NCBI GenBank assembly: GCA_016716475.1
Contig: JADJWG010000001.1
Coordinates: 1,240,001-1,304,000, forward strand
Direction of reading: 5' to 3'
DNA length: 64,000 bases
From: Phycisphaerales bacterium
Lineage (GTDB): Bacteria > Planctomycetota > Phycisphaerae > UBA1845 > Fen-1342
The notes under the pieces were generated by a model. The model was not told where the DNA came from, made no database searches, and saw nothing but the letters and a program-made list of their open reading frames with translations. Positions within the stretch are counted from its first letter, which is position 1. Each line of letters starts with the position of its first letter. The position numbers were made by a program, and so were the translations under genes. Shown here one piece after another: positions 19,216 through 28,600 of this stretch.

Positions 19216-20309
19216 GTCACATCCAACTGCCGCTCACGCCAACCTGGCTCTACTGGCCGCTGCCCTGGGCGTGGCTCCTGCTGTTGCTTTGCACCCTGCC
19301 CCTCTTCGCGTGGCTGGGGTGGCGGCCCCGCCGCCGTCCGATGGTGCGCTTCTCGAGTCTCACCGACCTCCGCACGGCCGCAAGCGGCCCGCGCCACCGC
19401 CTCCGCGGTGTCCTGCCCGTGTTGCGCATCCTCACGCTGGGCGCGCTCATCATCGGTGCGGCCCGGCCGCAGCGGCCGAACGAAAGCCGCGTGATCCACG
19501 TCGAGGGCATCGCGATCCAGATGGTGGTCGATATCTCCTCGAGCATGCTCGATACCGACCTGACGCCCCCGGGGACACCGCCGCGCAGCGCCTTCACCCG
19601 ACTCGAAGCCGTCAAGCGCGTATTCCGCGACTTCGTCATGGGCGCTGGCGAACTGCCCGGTCGGCCGAACGACCTGATCGGCATCATCCGCTTCGCGCGC
19701 TTCGCCGATAGCGTCTGCCCGCTCACGCTCGACCGGGACGCACTGCTGAAGATCCTCGAGGACACCCGCACCATCCGATATCTTGACGCTCGCGGTGTCT
19801 GGAGCGGAAATCCCGACGAAGACGGCACAGCCATCGGTGACGCGCTCGCACTCGCGGTCGAACGGCTGCGCGAGCTCGAGCGCACAGGTGTCGGCGGGGA
19901 GCAGTACACCGTCAAGAGCCGCATCGCGATTCTGCTCACGGACGGTGAGAACAACATGGGCACCATCACGCCGCGCCAAGCTGGTGACCTCGCCGCCCTG
20001 TACGGCATTCGCGTCTACACGATCATCGCCGGCACCGGCGAGCAGGTCCCCCTGCGGCCGCGGCGCCCGGTCGACGACAGTGACCTGCGCTACATCGCCG
20101 ACGTATCCGGCGGGCGGCACTTCGCCGCCCAGGATGTCAACGCGCTGCAGGCCATCTACACCGAGATCGACGCCCTCGAGCGCACCCGCACCGAGGAGCG
20201 CCGCTTCGTCGAATGGCATGAACTGGACCAGCCCTTCCTGCTCGCGGCGTTCGGCCTGCTGGCGCTGCAACTGCTGCTGGACGCCACCCTGTTGCGGAGG
20301 ATCCCGTGA
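19212..20309 (+). CDS. VWA-domain membrane protein, BatA-like
   Basis: A 365-residue protein. Two N-terminal hydrophobic segments (about 11-37 and 66-84) precede a von Willebrand A domain with the MIDAS motif D107-I-S-S-S111; the other MIDAS parts are 'GTAIGDALALAVERL' and 'LLTDGENNMG'. A C-terminal hydrophobic helix 'FLLAAFGLLALQLLLDATLL' completes the BatA architecture. The MIDAS site should bind a divalent metal and mediate protein contacts, mostly on the periplasmic side. It is coupled to its neighbours by ATGA upstream and GTGA downstream. Confidence 0.93.
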   Translation: MSHIQLPLTPTWLYWPLPWAWLLLLLCTLPLFAWLGWRPRRRPMVRFSSLTDLRTAASGPRHRLRGVLPVLRILTLGALIIGAARPQRPNESRVIHVEGIAIQMVVDISSSMLDTDLTPPGTPPRSAFTRLEAVKRVFRDFVMGAGELPGRPNDLIGIIRFARFADSVCPLTLDRDALLKILEDTRTIRYLDARGVWSGNPDEDGTAIGDALALAVERLRELERTGVGGEQYTVKSRIAILLTDGENNMGTITPRQAGDLAALYGIRVYTIIAGTGEQVPLRPRRPVDDSDLRYIADVSGGRHFAAQDVNALQAIYTEIDALERTRTEERRFVEWHELDQPFLLAAFGLLALQLLLDATLLRRIP

Positions 20310-21361
20310 ACGGCGCCGCTTTCGACGAGCTGCGCTGGCTGCACCTGCTCTGGGCCGTGGTGGCCCTGGTCGCGCTCGGGCTGCTCGCCCTCTGGCAGCG
20401 CCACCATGCACTGCAGCGCTTTGCCGGCGCTCCGCTCGCGTCACGCCTCGTCTCGGGCGGTTCGTGGACCCGGCCGCTCTTACGGCTCGCGCTGCAGACG
20501 GCGGCCCTTGCGCTGCTGATCGTCGCACTGGTCGGCCCACGCTGGGGCGAGGCCACCCAGACGCTCACGCGCCGCAACGTCGACGTTTGGGTGCTGCTCG
20601 ACGTCTCCCGCTCGATGCTCGCCCGCGATCTGGCTCCCAGCCGCCTCGAACGCGCCAAATTAGCGATTCGAGACGATCTGCTGCCAGCCCTGGGTGGGGA
20701 ACGCATCGGTCTGATCGCGTTCGCCGGCCGACCGGCACTGACCTGCCCACTCACGCTGGACTACGGTTTCTTCCGCCTCGCGCTCGACGACGTGTCGCCC
20801 CGCAGCGTGCCCCTCGGCGGCACCGCCATCGGCGACGCCATCCGAATGGCCGCCGATCTCATTCGCGAAGATCCGCTCGACACCCATCGGCTCGTCATCC
20901 TCATCACCGACGGCGAGGACCATGAGAGCTTCCCCGTCGAGGCCGCCACGAACCTCTGGCGCGACCACCGCGTCCCGGTCGTGGCCCTCGCGCTCGGGGA
21001 CCCCGGTGAAGGCACCCGCATCCCACTTGGAAACAACGACTTTCTCGAGTTCCAAGGTGCGGTCGTCCGCTCCCGCGCCGACTTCGCCATCCTGGAACAG
21101 GTCGCCAGTGTTTCGCCGCAGGGCCTCTTCCTCCCCGTCGGCACCAGCAATTTCGATCTCGGCGCCCTGTATCGCAATGTAGCCAGCGCCACCCGTGCCC
21201 TCGATTCCGTCGAGGATCAGCGCGTCGCGCAACCTCCACGCGGGCACCTCTTCGCGGCCGCAGCGCTGCTGCTGCTGCTCCTTGATTCACTCGTGCGTGA
21301 CCGCGGTCGGGCCGCCCCCTGGGCCCAAGCGCTGCGGCCAGCCCGGGAGAACGCCGCATGA
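20306..21361 (+). CDS. VWA-domain membrane protein, BatB-like
   Basis: A 351-residue paralogue of the preceding gene. Helices lie at about 13-31 and 58-77, the MIDAS motif is D99-V-S-R-S103, followed by 'GTAIGDAIRMAADLI' and 'LITDGEDHES', and a C-terminal helix is 'GHLFAAAALLLLLLDSLV'. Starting with GTG overlapping the previous stop, it forms the usual BatA-BatB pair. It uses two TTA codons (near 20479 and 20659), which are rare in this GC-rich window. Confidence 0.93.
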   Translation: MNGAAFDELRWLHLLWAVVALVALGLLALWQRHHALQRFAGAPLASRLVSGGSWTRPLLRLALQTAALALLIVALVGPRWGEATQTLTRRNVDVWVLLDVSRSMLARDLAPSRLERAKLAIRDDLLPALGGERIGLIAFAGRPALTCPLTLDYGFFRLALDDVSPRSVPLGGTAIGDAIRMAADLIREDPLDTHRLVILITDGEDHESFPVEAATNLWRDHRVPVVALALGDPGEGTRIPLGNNDFLEFQGAVVRSRADFAILEQVASVSPQGLFLPVGTSNFDLGALYRNVASATRALDSVEDQRVAQPPRGHLFAAAALLLLLLDSLVRDRGRAAPWAQALRPARENAA

Positions 21362-22605
21362 CCCGACACTCGTGCCAACCTTCACTCCAGCGCGCAGCCA
21401 GTTTCGCGCCACGACCTGCTACGTGCGTCGTGGAAAGCCGGATGCACCGGGCGCGTTTCACCATCCTCCTCGTCCTCGCACTCACCAGCGTGTGCAGTGC
21501 CGGTCCCATCCCGCCGACCACCCCGCCACGCGACCTCTCTGCTGCGCGTGCCCACCTGCTCCGTGGCAACCAGGCCCTTGCTTCGGGAGATCCCGCCGCC
21601 GCTCTGGAGGCCTACGCCAGCGCCGCTGCAACCTGGCCCGAGGGTCAGCCCTTCGAACTTGTCCACAACCGCGCCATCGCACTCTTCCGAACCGGGGCTC
21701 ACGAGGCGGCCGGCGCACTCTGGCAACAGGCCCGCGCTGCGGCCGGCGACGCGCGGCAGGAAGCGATCGCCGTCTACAACCTCGGCACCTGCACCTACTA
21801 CGGTGTGCTGGCCGAACTCGCAGCGGCACCACCCGGAGCACCCGAACGGTGCGAAGTGCTGAGGACCGCCGTGACAACCCTCGGCTCGACGGTGCGCATT
21901 TTCCGCGAGGCGGTGCTGCTCAATCCCACGCTTGAAGACACGCGGGCGAATCTCGAGTTGGCCGCCCAACTGCGGACGGCGTTGCAGGCGGAGTACGACG
22001 AATACTGTCAGCAGGAGAGTGAGCCGGCGGAGAACGGTGACGAATCGCCGGAAGAACGCGAGCAGCAGGAGGAACAACAGGAGGCGGGGGACTCCGAACA
22101 GTCTGCCGAAGAGGACCCCTCCGGCGGTGCTCAGCCCGATGAGAATCAGCAACAACGCACCGAGCAGGAAACTCCCGAACAACAGGAAAGTGAATCCGGC
22201 CAAGCGGGCGAGAACGGAGCCCCCCAACCCGGGGACGCGAACCCCAAGCCGACGGAAAGCCCGGGTGAGGTCCCCGAGTCACCGGACGGCGGCGGAACGC
22301 AGTCACAGGATGAGCCCGGCGGTACTCCGGAGGACTCGCCCACCCCTGGAGAGGCCGGCTCGGAGTCTCCAGACACATCAGCCGGAGATGCAAACCCCGC
22401 GGACGCTGATGGCCAGCAGGGCGAGGCTGCCGAACCACAGGGCGATGCACCGGACGGACAGCCGCAGACCGCGCGGCCGATCCAACTCACACCGGAACAG
22501 GCGGAGCGGCTGCTGCAACTCGTCCGCGATGCCGAGCGCGCCCGCCGCGCTGAACTCGCCCGTCGCCAGGCCGCCCGGCAGCCCCCCGTCGAGCGCGACT
22601 GGTAG
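21358..22605 (+). CDS. TPR protein with long acidic Gln/Glu/Pro-rich tail, BatC-like
   Basis: A 415-residue exported protein. A signal peptide is near residues 29-50 if translation starts at 21358; the internal ATG after 'CVVES' is an alternative start closer to the signal. Residues about 60-215 contain TPR helices ('AHLLRGNQALASGDPAAALEAYASAAAT', 'LVHNRAIALFRTGAHEAAGALWQQA'). Residues about 220-375 are highly acidic, Q/E/P/G/S-rich low complexity, and the end is a basic helix with 'LTPEQAERLLQLVRDAE'. This is the architecture of BatC/BatE proteins that end such operons. It is expected to be periplasmic and to scaffold the VWA proteins. Confidence 0.87.
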   Translation: MTRHSCQPSLQRAASFAPRPATCVVESRMHRARFTILLVLALTSVCSAGPIPPTTPPRDLSAARAHLLRGNQALASGDPAAALEAYASAAATWPEGQPFELVHNRAIALFRTGAHEAAGALWQQARAAAGDARQEAIAVYNLGTCTYYGVLAELAAAPPGAPERCEVLRTAVTTLGSTVRIFREAVLLNPTLEDTRANLELAAQLRTALQAEYDEYCQQESEPAENGDESPEEREQQEEQQEAGDSEQSAEEDPSGGAQPDENQQQRTEQETPEQQESESGQAGENGAPQPGDANPKPTESPGEVPESPDGGGTQSQDEPGGTPEDSPTPGEAGSESPDTSAGDANPADADGQQGEAAEPQGDAPDGQPQTARPIQLTPEQAERLLQLVRDAERARRAELARRQAARQPPVERDW

Positions 22606-22606
22606 A

Positions 22607-22632
22607 CCCGCGCCGGGGGGCGGCGGCGCGGG
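22607..22632. terminator. GC-rich hairpin between convergent genes
   Basis: A perfect 8-bp inverted repeat CCCGCGCC / GGCGCGGG with a 10-nt loop lies right after the Bat operon stop and before the stop of the converging kinase gene. It lacks a U-run and could act in both directions. Confidence 0.45.
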
Positions 22633-22644
22633 CTCTCACCGTCC

Positions 22645-23949
22645 TCAAGGCACCGGCACGGTCGGCCCCAGGGGCAGTTCGAAGTCGAACTCCGCCCATT
22701 GCCCCGGTGCGCTGCGCGCGTCGATTTTGCCGCCGTGCAGCCGCACGATGCGCCACGTAGTGTAGAGCCCGACACCCGTGCCCGAACGCTGGCGATGCTC
22801 CGGCGAGTCCAGCCGGACGAAGCGTCGAAAGAGCTGCTCACGCTGCTCCGTCGTGAAACCGAGCCCCTCGTTCCAGACGGTGGTGCGTAGCCGGTCACCT
22901 GCGTGTACGACCGTCACCCGGATATCGCCACCCCGGCGCCCATACTTCACCGCGTTACCCAGCAGGTTCACCAGGGCGACCCGCAACAACTGCGGATCGA
23001 CCTCCACCGACGGCAGCAGGCCCTCCGTCTGCACCTCGATCGTCATCTCCTGCGCATCCGCCTGCGGTGCGACGATGTCCCTGGCCGGCTGCACTACGTC
23101 GGTCAGAAAATCCACGCCGATTTTCCGCCGCAGCTTCAGCTCCGCCCCCTCGATCTGGGCCAGCGCCAGGTAGTCATGCACGAGCCCGAGCAGGTGCTCC
23201 CCCTTCGCCGCCAGCTTCTCGATGCGGCGACGCTGGTCCGCCGTCAGCTCTCCGACGTAGCCCTCGAGCAGCAACCGCGCTTCGACCAGCATCGACGCCA
23301 CCGGGCTCTTCAACTCGTGCGTGACGAAGCCAAGCAATTCAAGATAGGCCCGGTTGGCCCGCTCGAGCTGCGCGATGCGCCAGGTCTTCTCGATCGCCTG
23401 GCTCAGGCGCTCGGTCAGCGCCAACTGGAGCCGCACATGGTGGAGCGCGTACGCGTCGGGTGTGCGGGCACTGCGAAACAGCAGGCCGACAATACGACCA
23501 TCGACCTTCAGCGGACAGGTCATGCTGGCGCGCACCCCTTCCTGCACGAGCAAGCGAGTGGAGTGACTTGCGGGCCGATGCACGGCGTACGCGGCGAGAT
23601 CCGTGATGATCCGCGGCACACCCCGCGCCAGCACCTCCGGCAGGGTACCCACGCCGACATCCTCGGCATACCCGGTGCGCAGCCGCAACGGTTCATAAAA
23701 CGCCCGCGTATAACGCGAAACCAGCCGCGCGCCGTCGTCTTCGAGAAAGGCCAGCGAATAGCGATCGCAGGGGCTCAGCGCGCGGGTTCGCTCTGCGAAC
23801 CAGTCGAGCAATTCCTCGAGAGTCGCATGCGCCCCGACGCGGGCGTGGATCTCCGCCAGTACTCGCCGCTCCTCGGTCGTGAACTCCGCCCGGTCAGGCG
23901 ACTCGGCCGATTCCACGTACCGTACCAGCTCATTGAGTGGCGCCGCCAT
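22645..23949 (-). CDS. Soluble GAF-domain histidine kinase
   Basis: A 434-residue cytoplasmic sensor kinase without membrane segments. A GAF domain covers about residues 35-185, then HisKA with 'THELKSPVAS' (His211), then HATPase with 'ALVNLLGNAVKYGRRGG', 'WNEGLGFTTEQREQLFRRF' and 'SGTGVGLYTTWRIV'. The HELKSP H-box is typical of phytochrome-like or GAF kinases. No response regulator is nearby, so the partner is unknown. The ATG at 23949 was preferred over the GTG at 23964 because GGAGGAG lies 6 nt before it. Confidence 0.9.
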   Translation of the reverse strand: MAAPLNELVRYVESAESPDRAEFTTEERRVLAEIHARVGAHATLEELLDWFAERTRALSPCDRYSLAFLEDDGARLVSRYTRAFYEPLRLRTGYAEDVGVGTLPEVLARGVPRIITDLAAYAVHRPASHSTRLLVQEGVRASMTCPLKVDGRIVGLLFRSARTPDAYALHHVRLQLALTERLSQAIEKTWRIAQLERANRAYLELLGFVTHELKSPVASMLVEARLLLEGYVGELTADQRRRIEKLAAKGEHLLGLVHDYLALAQIEGAELKLRRKIGVDFLTDVVQPARDIVAPQADAQEMTIEVQTEGLLPSVEVDPQLLRVALVNLLGNAVKYGRRGGDIRVTVVHAGDRLRTTVWNEGLGFTTEQREQLFRRFVRLDSPEHRQRSGTGVGLYTTWRIVRLHGGKIDARSAPGQWAEFDFELPLGPTVPVP

Positions 23950-23978
23950 CTCGCGCTCCTCCACGCCGGCCGCGCGGC

Positions 23979-24542
23979 CTACCCGCCTCCCAACGCCGCC
24001 CTGGCCAGCACCTTGTACTCCGGCCCACCCGGCGCCAGCACGCTCTCGTAGATGACCACTTCGCGGGCATCCATCGACGGCGTCACCAGTGCGGGCGGCG
24101 CCGCGAGGATCCGCCGCAGAACCGCGGCGCCCGCCGAGGAACGAGCCCGCGCCAGCGTCACATGCGGGCTGTAGCGTCGCGTCTCCGGCCGAAAGCCCAG
24201 AGTATCAAACAGCACATCCGCGGCCGCCACCCACCGGCGGCAACCCTCCCCCGGATCCTCCACGCCAGCCCATAGCACGCGCGGGTTTGCCGCTGCGGGG
24301 AACACACCGAGCCCCGCCAGCCGCAGCGCAAACGGCGCTACGCTGGCGGCCGCCTGCTGCACCGCTGCACACACCGTCGCCAGCGTCTCGTCCCGCACTT
24401 CACCGAGAAACTTGAGCGTGATATGCAACTGTGTCGAGCGGCTCCATTTCACAGCACCGCGCTGCGCCGCCAACTCCGTCAGCACCGCGACAAGCGGCCT
24501 CCGCACAACCGGCGTCAGTTCGACCGCGATGAAGGTCCGCAT
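23979..24542 (-). CDS. thpR: RNA 2',3'-cyclic phosphodiesterase (2H family)
   Basis: A 187-residue 2H phosphoesterase with both catalytic H-x-T-x motifs: H40-I-T-L and H127-V-T-L, plus 'MRTFIAVEL' at the start and 'KWSRSTQLHITLKFLGEV', characteristic of the ThpR/LigT family. These enzymes open 2',3'-cyclic phosphates on RNA (or ligate tRNA halves in vitro). It lies 10 nt after the PfkB gene on the same strand, so the two are probably co-transcribed. Confidence 0.92.
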   Translation of the reverse strand: MRTFIAVELTPVVRRPLVAVLTELAAQRGAVKWSRSTQLHITLKFLGEVRDETLATVCAAVQQAAASVAPFALRLAGLGVFPAAANPRVLWAGVEDPGEGCRRWVAAADVLFDTLGFRPETRRYSPHVTLARARSSAGAAVLRRILAAPPALVTPSMDAREVVIYESVLAPGGPEYKVLARAALGGG

Positions 24543-24552
24543 GATCGCCGCC

Positions 24553-25458
24553 TCAGTCGAACCGCGTCAGTACGGCCAGCTCCTGCAGCCGCCGCTCCAC
24601 ATCGGCCTCTGTCACCCGGCTGAGCACGTCGATGGAGAATGACTCCAGCACGAACGAAGCCACCACCGAGCCGCGGGCCATGGCCGAGCGCAGCGCCGCC
24701 GGGTCATGCCGCCCGAGCTTCGCGAGGTAGCCCACCGTTCCCCCCGCAAAACTGTCGCCACAGCCGGTGGGGTCCACGACGTTCTCCGTCGGGTACGGCG
24801 GCATCAGGAAAAGCTCTTCCGGTGTCACGAGCAGACTGCCGTTCTCCCCCTTCTTCACGATGACGAACCGCGGCCCCATCTTCAGAATCGTCCGTCCGGC
24901 TTTCACGAGGTGTGTCTCGCCGGTCAGCAGGCGGGCCTCCCCCTCGTTCAGCACGAGGCCGTGAACCACGGCGAGTGTTTTCCGCAGTTCCTCCGGCTCA
25001 TTCTGGATCCACAGGTTCATCGTGTCGCAGACGATCAGCTCGGCCTGGGTGCACTGTGCCGCAAATTCACGCTGCAGCGCCGGATGCGTGTTCGCGAGAA
25101 ATACGTAGCGGCTGTCCGCGAAAACCGCCGGCAGCGGCGCCCCGCGCTCCGCCAGCACGTTGAGCTGGACGTCTACGGTCTCCGCTTCGTTCATCGCACC
25201 GGCGTAGCGCCCATGCCAGCGGAACGTCTTGCTGCCGCGCCGCACTTCGATCCCGCTGAGATCAACACCCTTCACCTTCAGCGGCCGCAGCAGTTCCATG
25301 TCGAAATCCGCACCCACCGCACCCACCACGCGCACCGGCGCGAAGATGGCAGCCGCAAGCGGAAAGTACACCGCCGAGCCGCCGAGGGCCTGTTCGGCAC
25401 GACCCGTCGGCGTCTCGATGGTGTCATACGCAATGGATCCCGTAACCAGTACTGACAT
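24553..25458 (-). CDS. PfkB-family carbohydrate/nucleoside kinase
   Basis: A 301-residue ribokinase-like enzyme. The N-terminal 'VTGSIAYDTIETP' and 'LGGSAVYFPLAAAIF' are substrate-side motifs. 'DPTGCGDSFAGGTVGYL' is the PfkB signature 2, with the catalytic Asp in G-C-G-D. The substrate cannot be told; the sequence resembles the 'sugar kinase' group seen in Planctomycetes. The ATG at 25458 follows GGAGG (about 9-nt spacer); upstream codons to 25545 lack family similarity. It probably forms an operon with thpR. Confidence 0.9.
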   Translation of the reverse strand: MSVLVTGSIAYDTIETPTGRAEQALGGSAVYFPLAAAIFAPVRVVGAVGADFDMELLRPLKVKGVDLSGIEVRRGSKTFRWHGRYAGAMNEAETVDVQLNVLAERGAPLPAVFADSRYVFLANTHPALQREFAAQCTQAELIVCDTMNLWIQNEPEELRKTLAVVHGLVLNEGEARLLTGETHLVKAGRTILKMGPRFVIVKKGENGSLLVTPEELFLMPPYPTENVVDPTGCGDSFAGGTVGYLAKLGRHDPAALRSAMARGSVVASFVLESFSIDVLSRVTEADVERRLQELAVLTRFD

Positions 25459-25647
25459 TGTCCGTGCACCTCCAGGGACGCGATCCGTTCGCCGCGGGCG
25501 CTTGGGCCCTGACCCCGCAGGCGCGAGGATAACGGCACGGATCACAGGGGGGAACCCGTACAGCGCCGTTCAACCTCAAGCCCCGCGTGACGCGGCCAGG
25601 CCGGCCCCTGCGGCCTGGGTGGCGGAGCGACCGGGCCGCTCGTTCGT

Positions 25648-28600
25648 TCAGAACAACGGCCACTCCGGCGGGAAACGCAGCCACTCCCAGCGCTCCTCGT
25701 ACTCGAGCCAATGGGCCCAGCCCAGCCGCTCGTACAGGTCGCGCCGCAGCGTGTACCACTCTTTCCGTGTCGGCTGCTTCTCGATCTGTGCCGTGATCCG
25801 CTCGAGCGCCGCTCCGAGCCGGCCACGTTCGATCTCACGCTGCACATGCATCGTGAGATACTCCTCTGAGGTGGTGTCGGTCCATTTCTGCAGCTCGAGC
25901 CACGTGCGTTCGAACAGCGCCGCCGCCTCCGTCCGTGCCGGAGCCGTCGTCGCATCGGACCCGGCCTGCTCCGCCCGGAGGTGCGTCGCCCGCGCCTTGC
26001 GGAACAGCGCCGCCACCAGCGCACCTTTCTGCGCTTCCATCTCCTTGCGCACCTTGCCGGCCGCCTGGTCCTCGGGGTCGGGTTGCGTACCGAAATGCGC
26101 GGCCAGGGCCGTCGCGTCGATTGCACCCAACACACGGTCCGCTGCCGCAATGACCCCTTGCGGATCCTCCTTGCGGCGCTCGTCCGCCCGCTTGAGCTGT
26201 TCGACGAGCACACCGAGGTCATCCGCCTTGGCCGCCAGCAACTCCGCCGCGATGCGATCGAACAAGACCGCGTCCGCCGCCTCGCGGAACTTCGCCAACT
26301 GTTCCAGCTTGAAGGCCCGCAGCGCCTCCGCATAGCGCTCGGTCGCAGCCGGCTCGTCCTCGTCCGCCTCCGGCGCACGTTTCGCCGGAACTGGCTGCGG
26401 TGCCACGATGTAGGTCAGAGGAAATCCACCCGGCCGATGGCCCAGTCCCGGCAGGGCCTCATCCTGCGCTCCGAGCGTGAAGTGACCCAGCAGGCGATCC
26501 CCGGGCGCCGCCGCCTTGGGCAGTGCTTCGCTCGCCAGGGTGCCGAACCAGAACGTCGCCCACTCGCCCCGCGCCAGCGACTGCGGCCGCAATGCCCCGC
26601 CCAGCAGCAATTGATCCGGATCTCCGACCATGGGCAGCCGGACCGGCGATGCGAGCTTGTGATCGAGCAGCAGCGGCTGATCCTCGAGTTTCTTCAGCGC
26701 GGCGAGGTCGTCGTACCGCACGTGGAAGCGCACGGTGTAGTCACCCTTCTCAAGCTTTACCGGTTCCGGATCACTGGTGTTGGTCGTGATCCAGCGCTTC
26801 CCGGCATCGAAGATCATCGAGATCTGCGACCACCAGGTATCTTCGTACTCCAGCACGTCGGTCATCGCCACGCGCGGCGTCACTTCCAGCGCGGCATCCA
26901 GCGAGAACTGGTAGGTCAGCACCAGCTCATAGATCTGCCTTTCACGGTTCAGCTTGTCGCGCTCACCATCAAGAGTACGCACTTGCGCCTCGACCGGTCG
27001 CAACACCTTCCGCAGTGTGTCGAGCGTGTTCTTCGGTCCCAACCGCTCCGGCGCAAGCGTCGCCACAACCCGCACCGGCGTGCCCATGGTCGCACCATCC
27101 ACAAGCACTGCGGTCGCATCGGGCAGCAGCCCATGGAAGCTCACCTCAACGTCGAGCTCGCACGCTCCGAGTGACGACCAGAACTGCGCCAGGCACAATT
27201 CCAGTGTGCGACCACCGGTCACCGCCAGACTGCGGACTTCATCCGCCCCGGGACCGAGTGGCAGGTACTCCTGCAACTCGTGCTGGGTATACGCCTCGCC
27301 GGGCACGAGCTGCACCGTGTGCAGAATCACCAGTCGGCGCTCCTCGTCATCCACGCGCCGCACACGCACATCCGCCCACGTGGCGCCCTCCGGCACCGCC
27401 AGGAACCGCCGCTCGATCTGACCCGCCTCGAACACCAGTCGCTCGCGCCAGGTCACACCCCCGGCGGGCAGCGCGTGCGGTCGAATCACGGTGATGGGCA
27501 CGCGAAACAGCGGACCGCGCTGCGGATCGGCGGCGTCGAAACCACGAATTTCGGCATAATGCACCCCCGGACTGAGCCGCGTCGGATCGACTCGTACATC
27601 GAGTCGCCGGCCGCCGTGCATGACCATCAGGTGCTCGGCGCACTCGACCCACCGGGCGGTGCTCTCCAGTCGGCACCGCAGCTCATACTCCACGCGACGC
27701 TGGTTGTCCGCATCCTCGTGAAACACGGGCGTGATCGTCAGCCGCGCTTCGTGCGGACGATTTACCTCCTCCGGCTCCCGCAGGTAAATGCCCCGCGCGT
27801 CGCCACGCGTCGTCACGCGCACATCGAAACGCACATCGCGATCCGCCGCCGACCCGTAGCGCGCCAGGTACTCGTACGCACGGTCCACCTGGATCAAACC
27901 CGCCCCGAGTGCAAAGCGTTCCACCCCGGGGACATCCACGGCGGTGTTCTCGAAGGCACGGCGGATTTCACCGGGTGTCCAGTCGCGGCCCTGCGCCAGC
28001 AGGCCCGAGAGCAACAAGGCGATGTTGCCGCAGGCATTCGGCGCCGCCATGGACGTGCCGTTCATCAGCATATTCCGCTGCAACGCCCAGTTGGGAACCG
28101 GCGCAATCGCCGCACCCGGCGCACTGAAGACCACTCCGAGGGCGCCATCGTAGGTCGGCCCGCGTGAAGACCAGGTGAACTGGATCGGGGCGACGGTTGC
28201 CCGCATCGAATACTGCACGGCCATCATGTCCGGCGATACGTACGCACCGACGCCGAACAGCGCCTCGGTCGTCGCGCCGGGTGATCCCACCGTGGAGAGC
28301 GCCGGACCCTCGTTGCCCGCGCTCGCGACGAAGATCACGTTGTCGCGGTTCACCAGCTCCGAGTAGATTTCGATCGTCCGCCCGCTGTCCGGATCCGCCG
28401 TCGGCCCGCCATAGCTCATGTTGATGAGCTGGCAGCCGTTCTGGAGTACGGCCACCACACCGCGAATCTCGCCCGTACCGACCGAAGTCGAACCGAGCCG
28501 CGTGTCGCCGATCTTCACCGACACAAGTTGCGCACCGGGCGCAACACCGTTGAGCTCCGGCTGCTCGGGAAAGTACGCGGCGACGATCCCGGCAACGTGT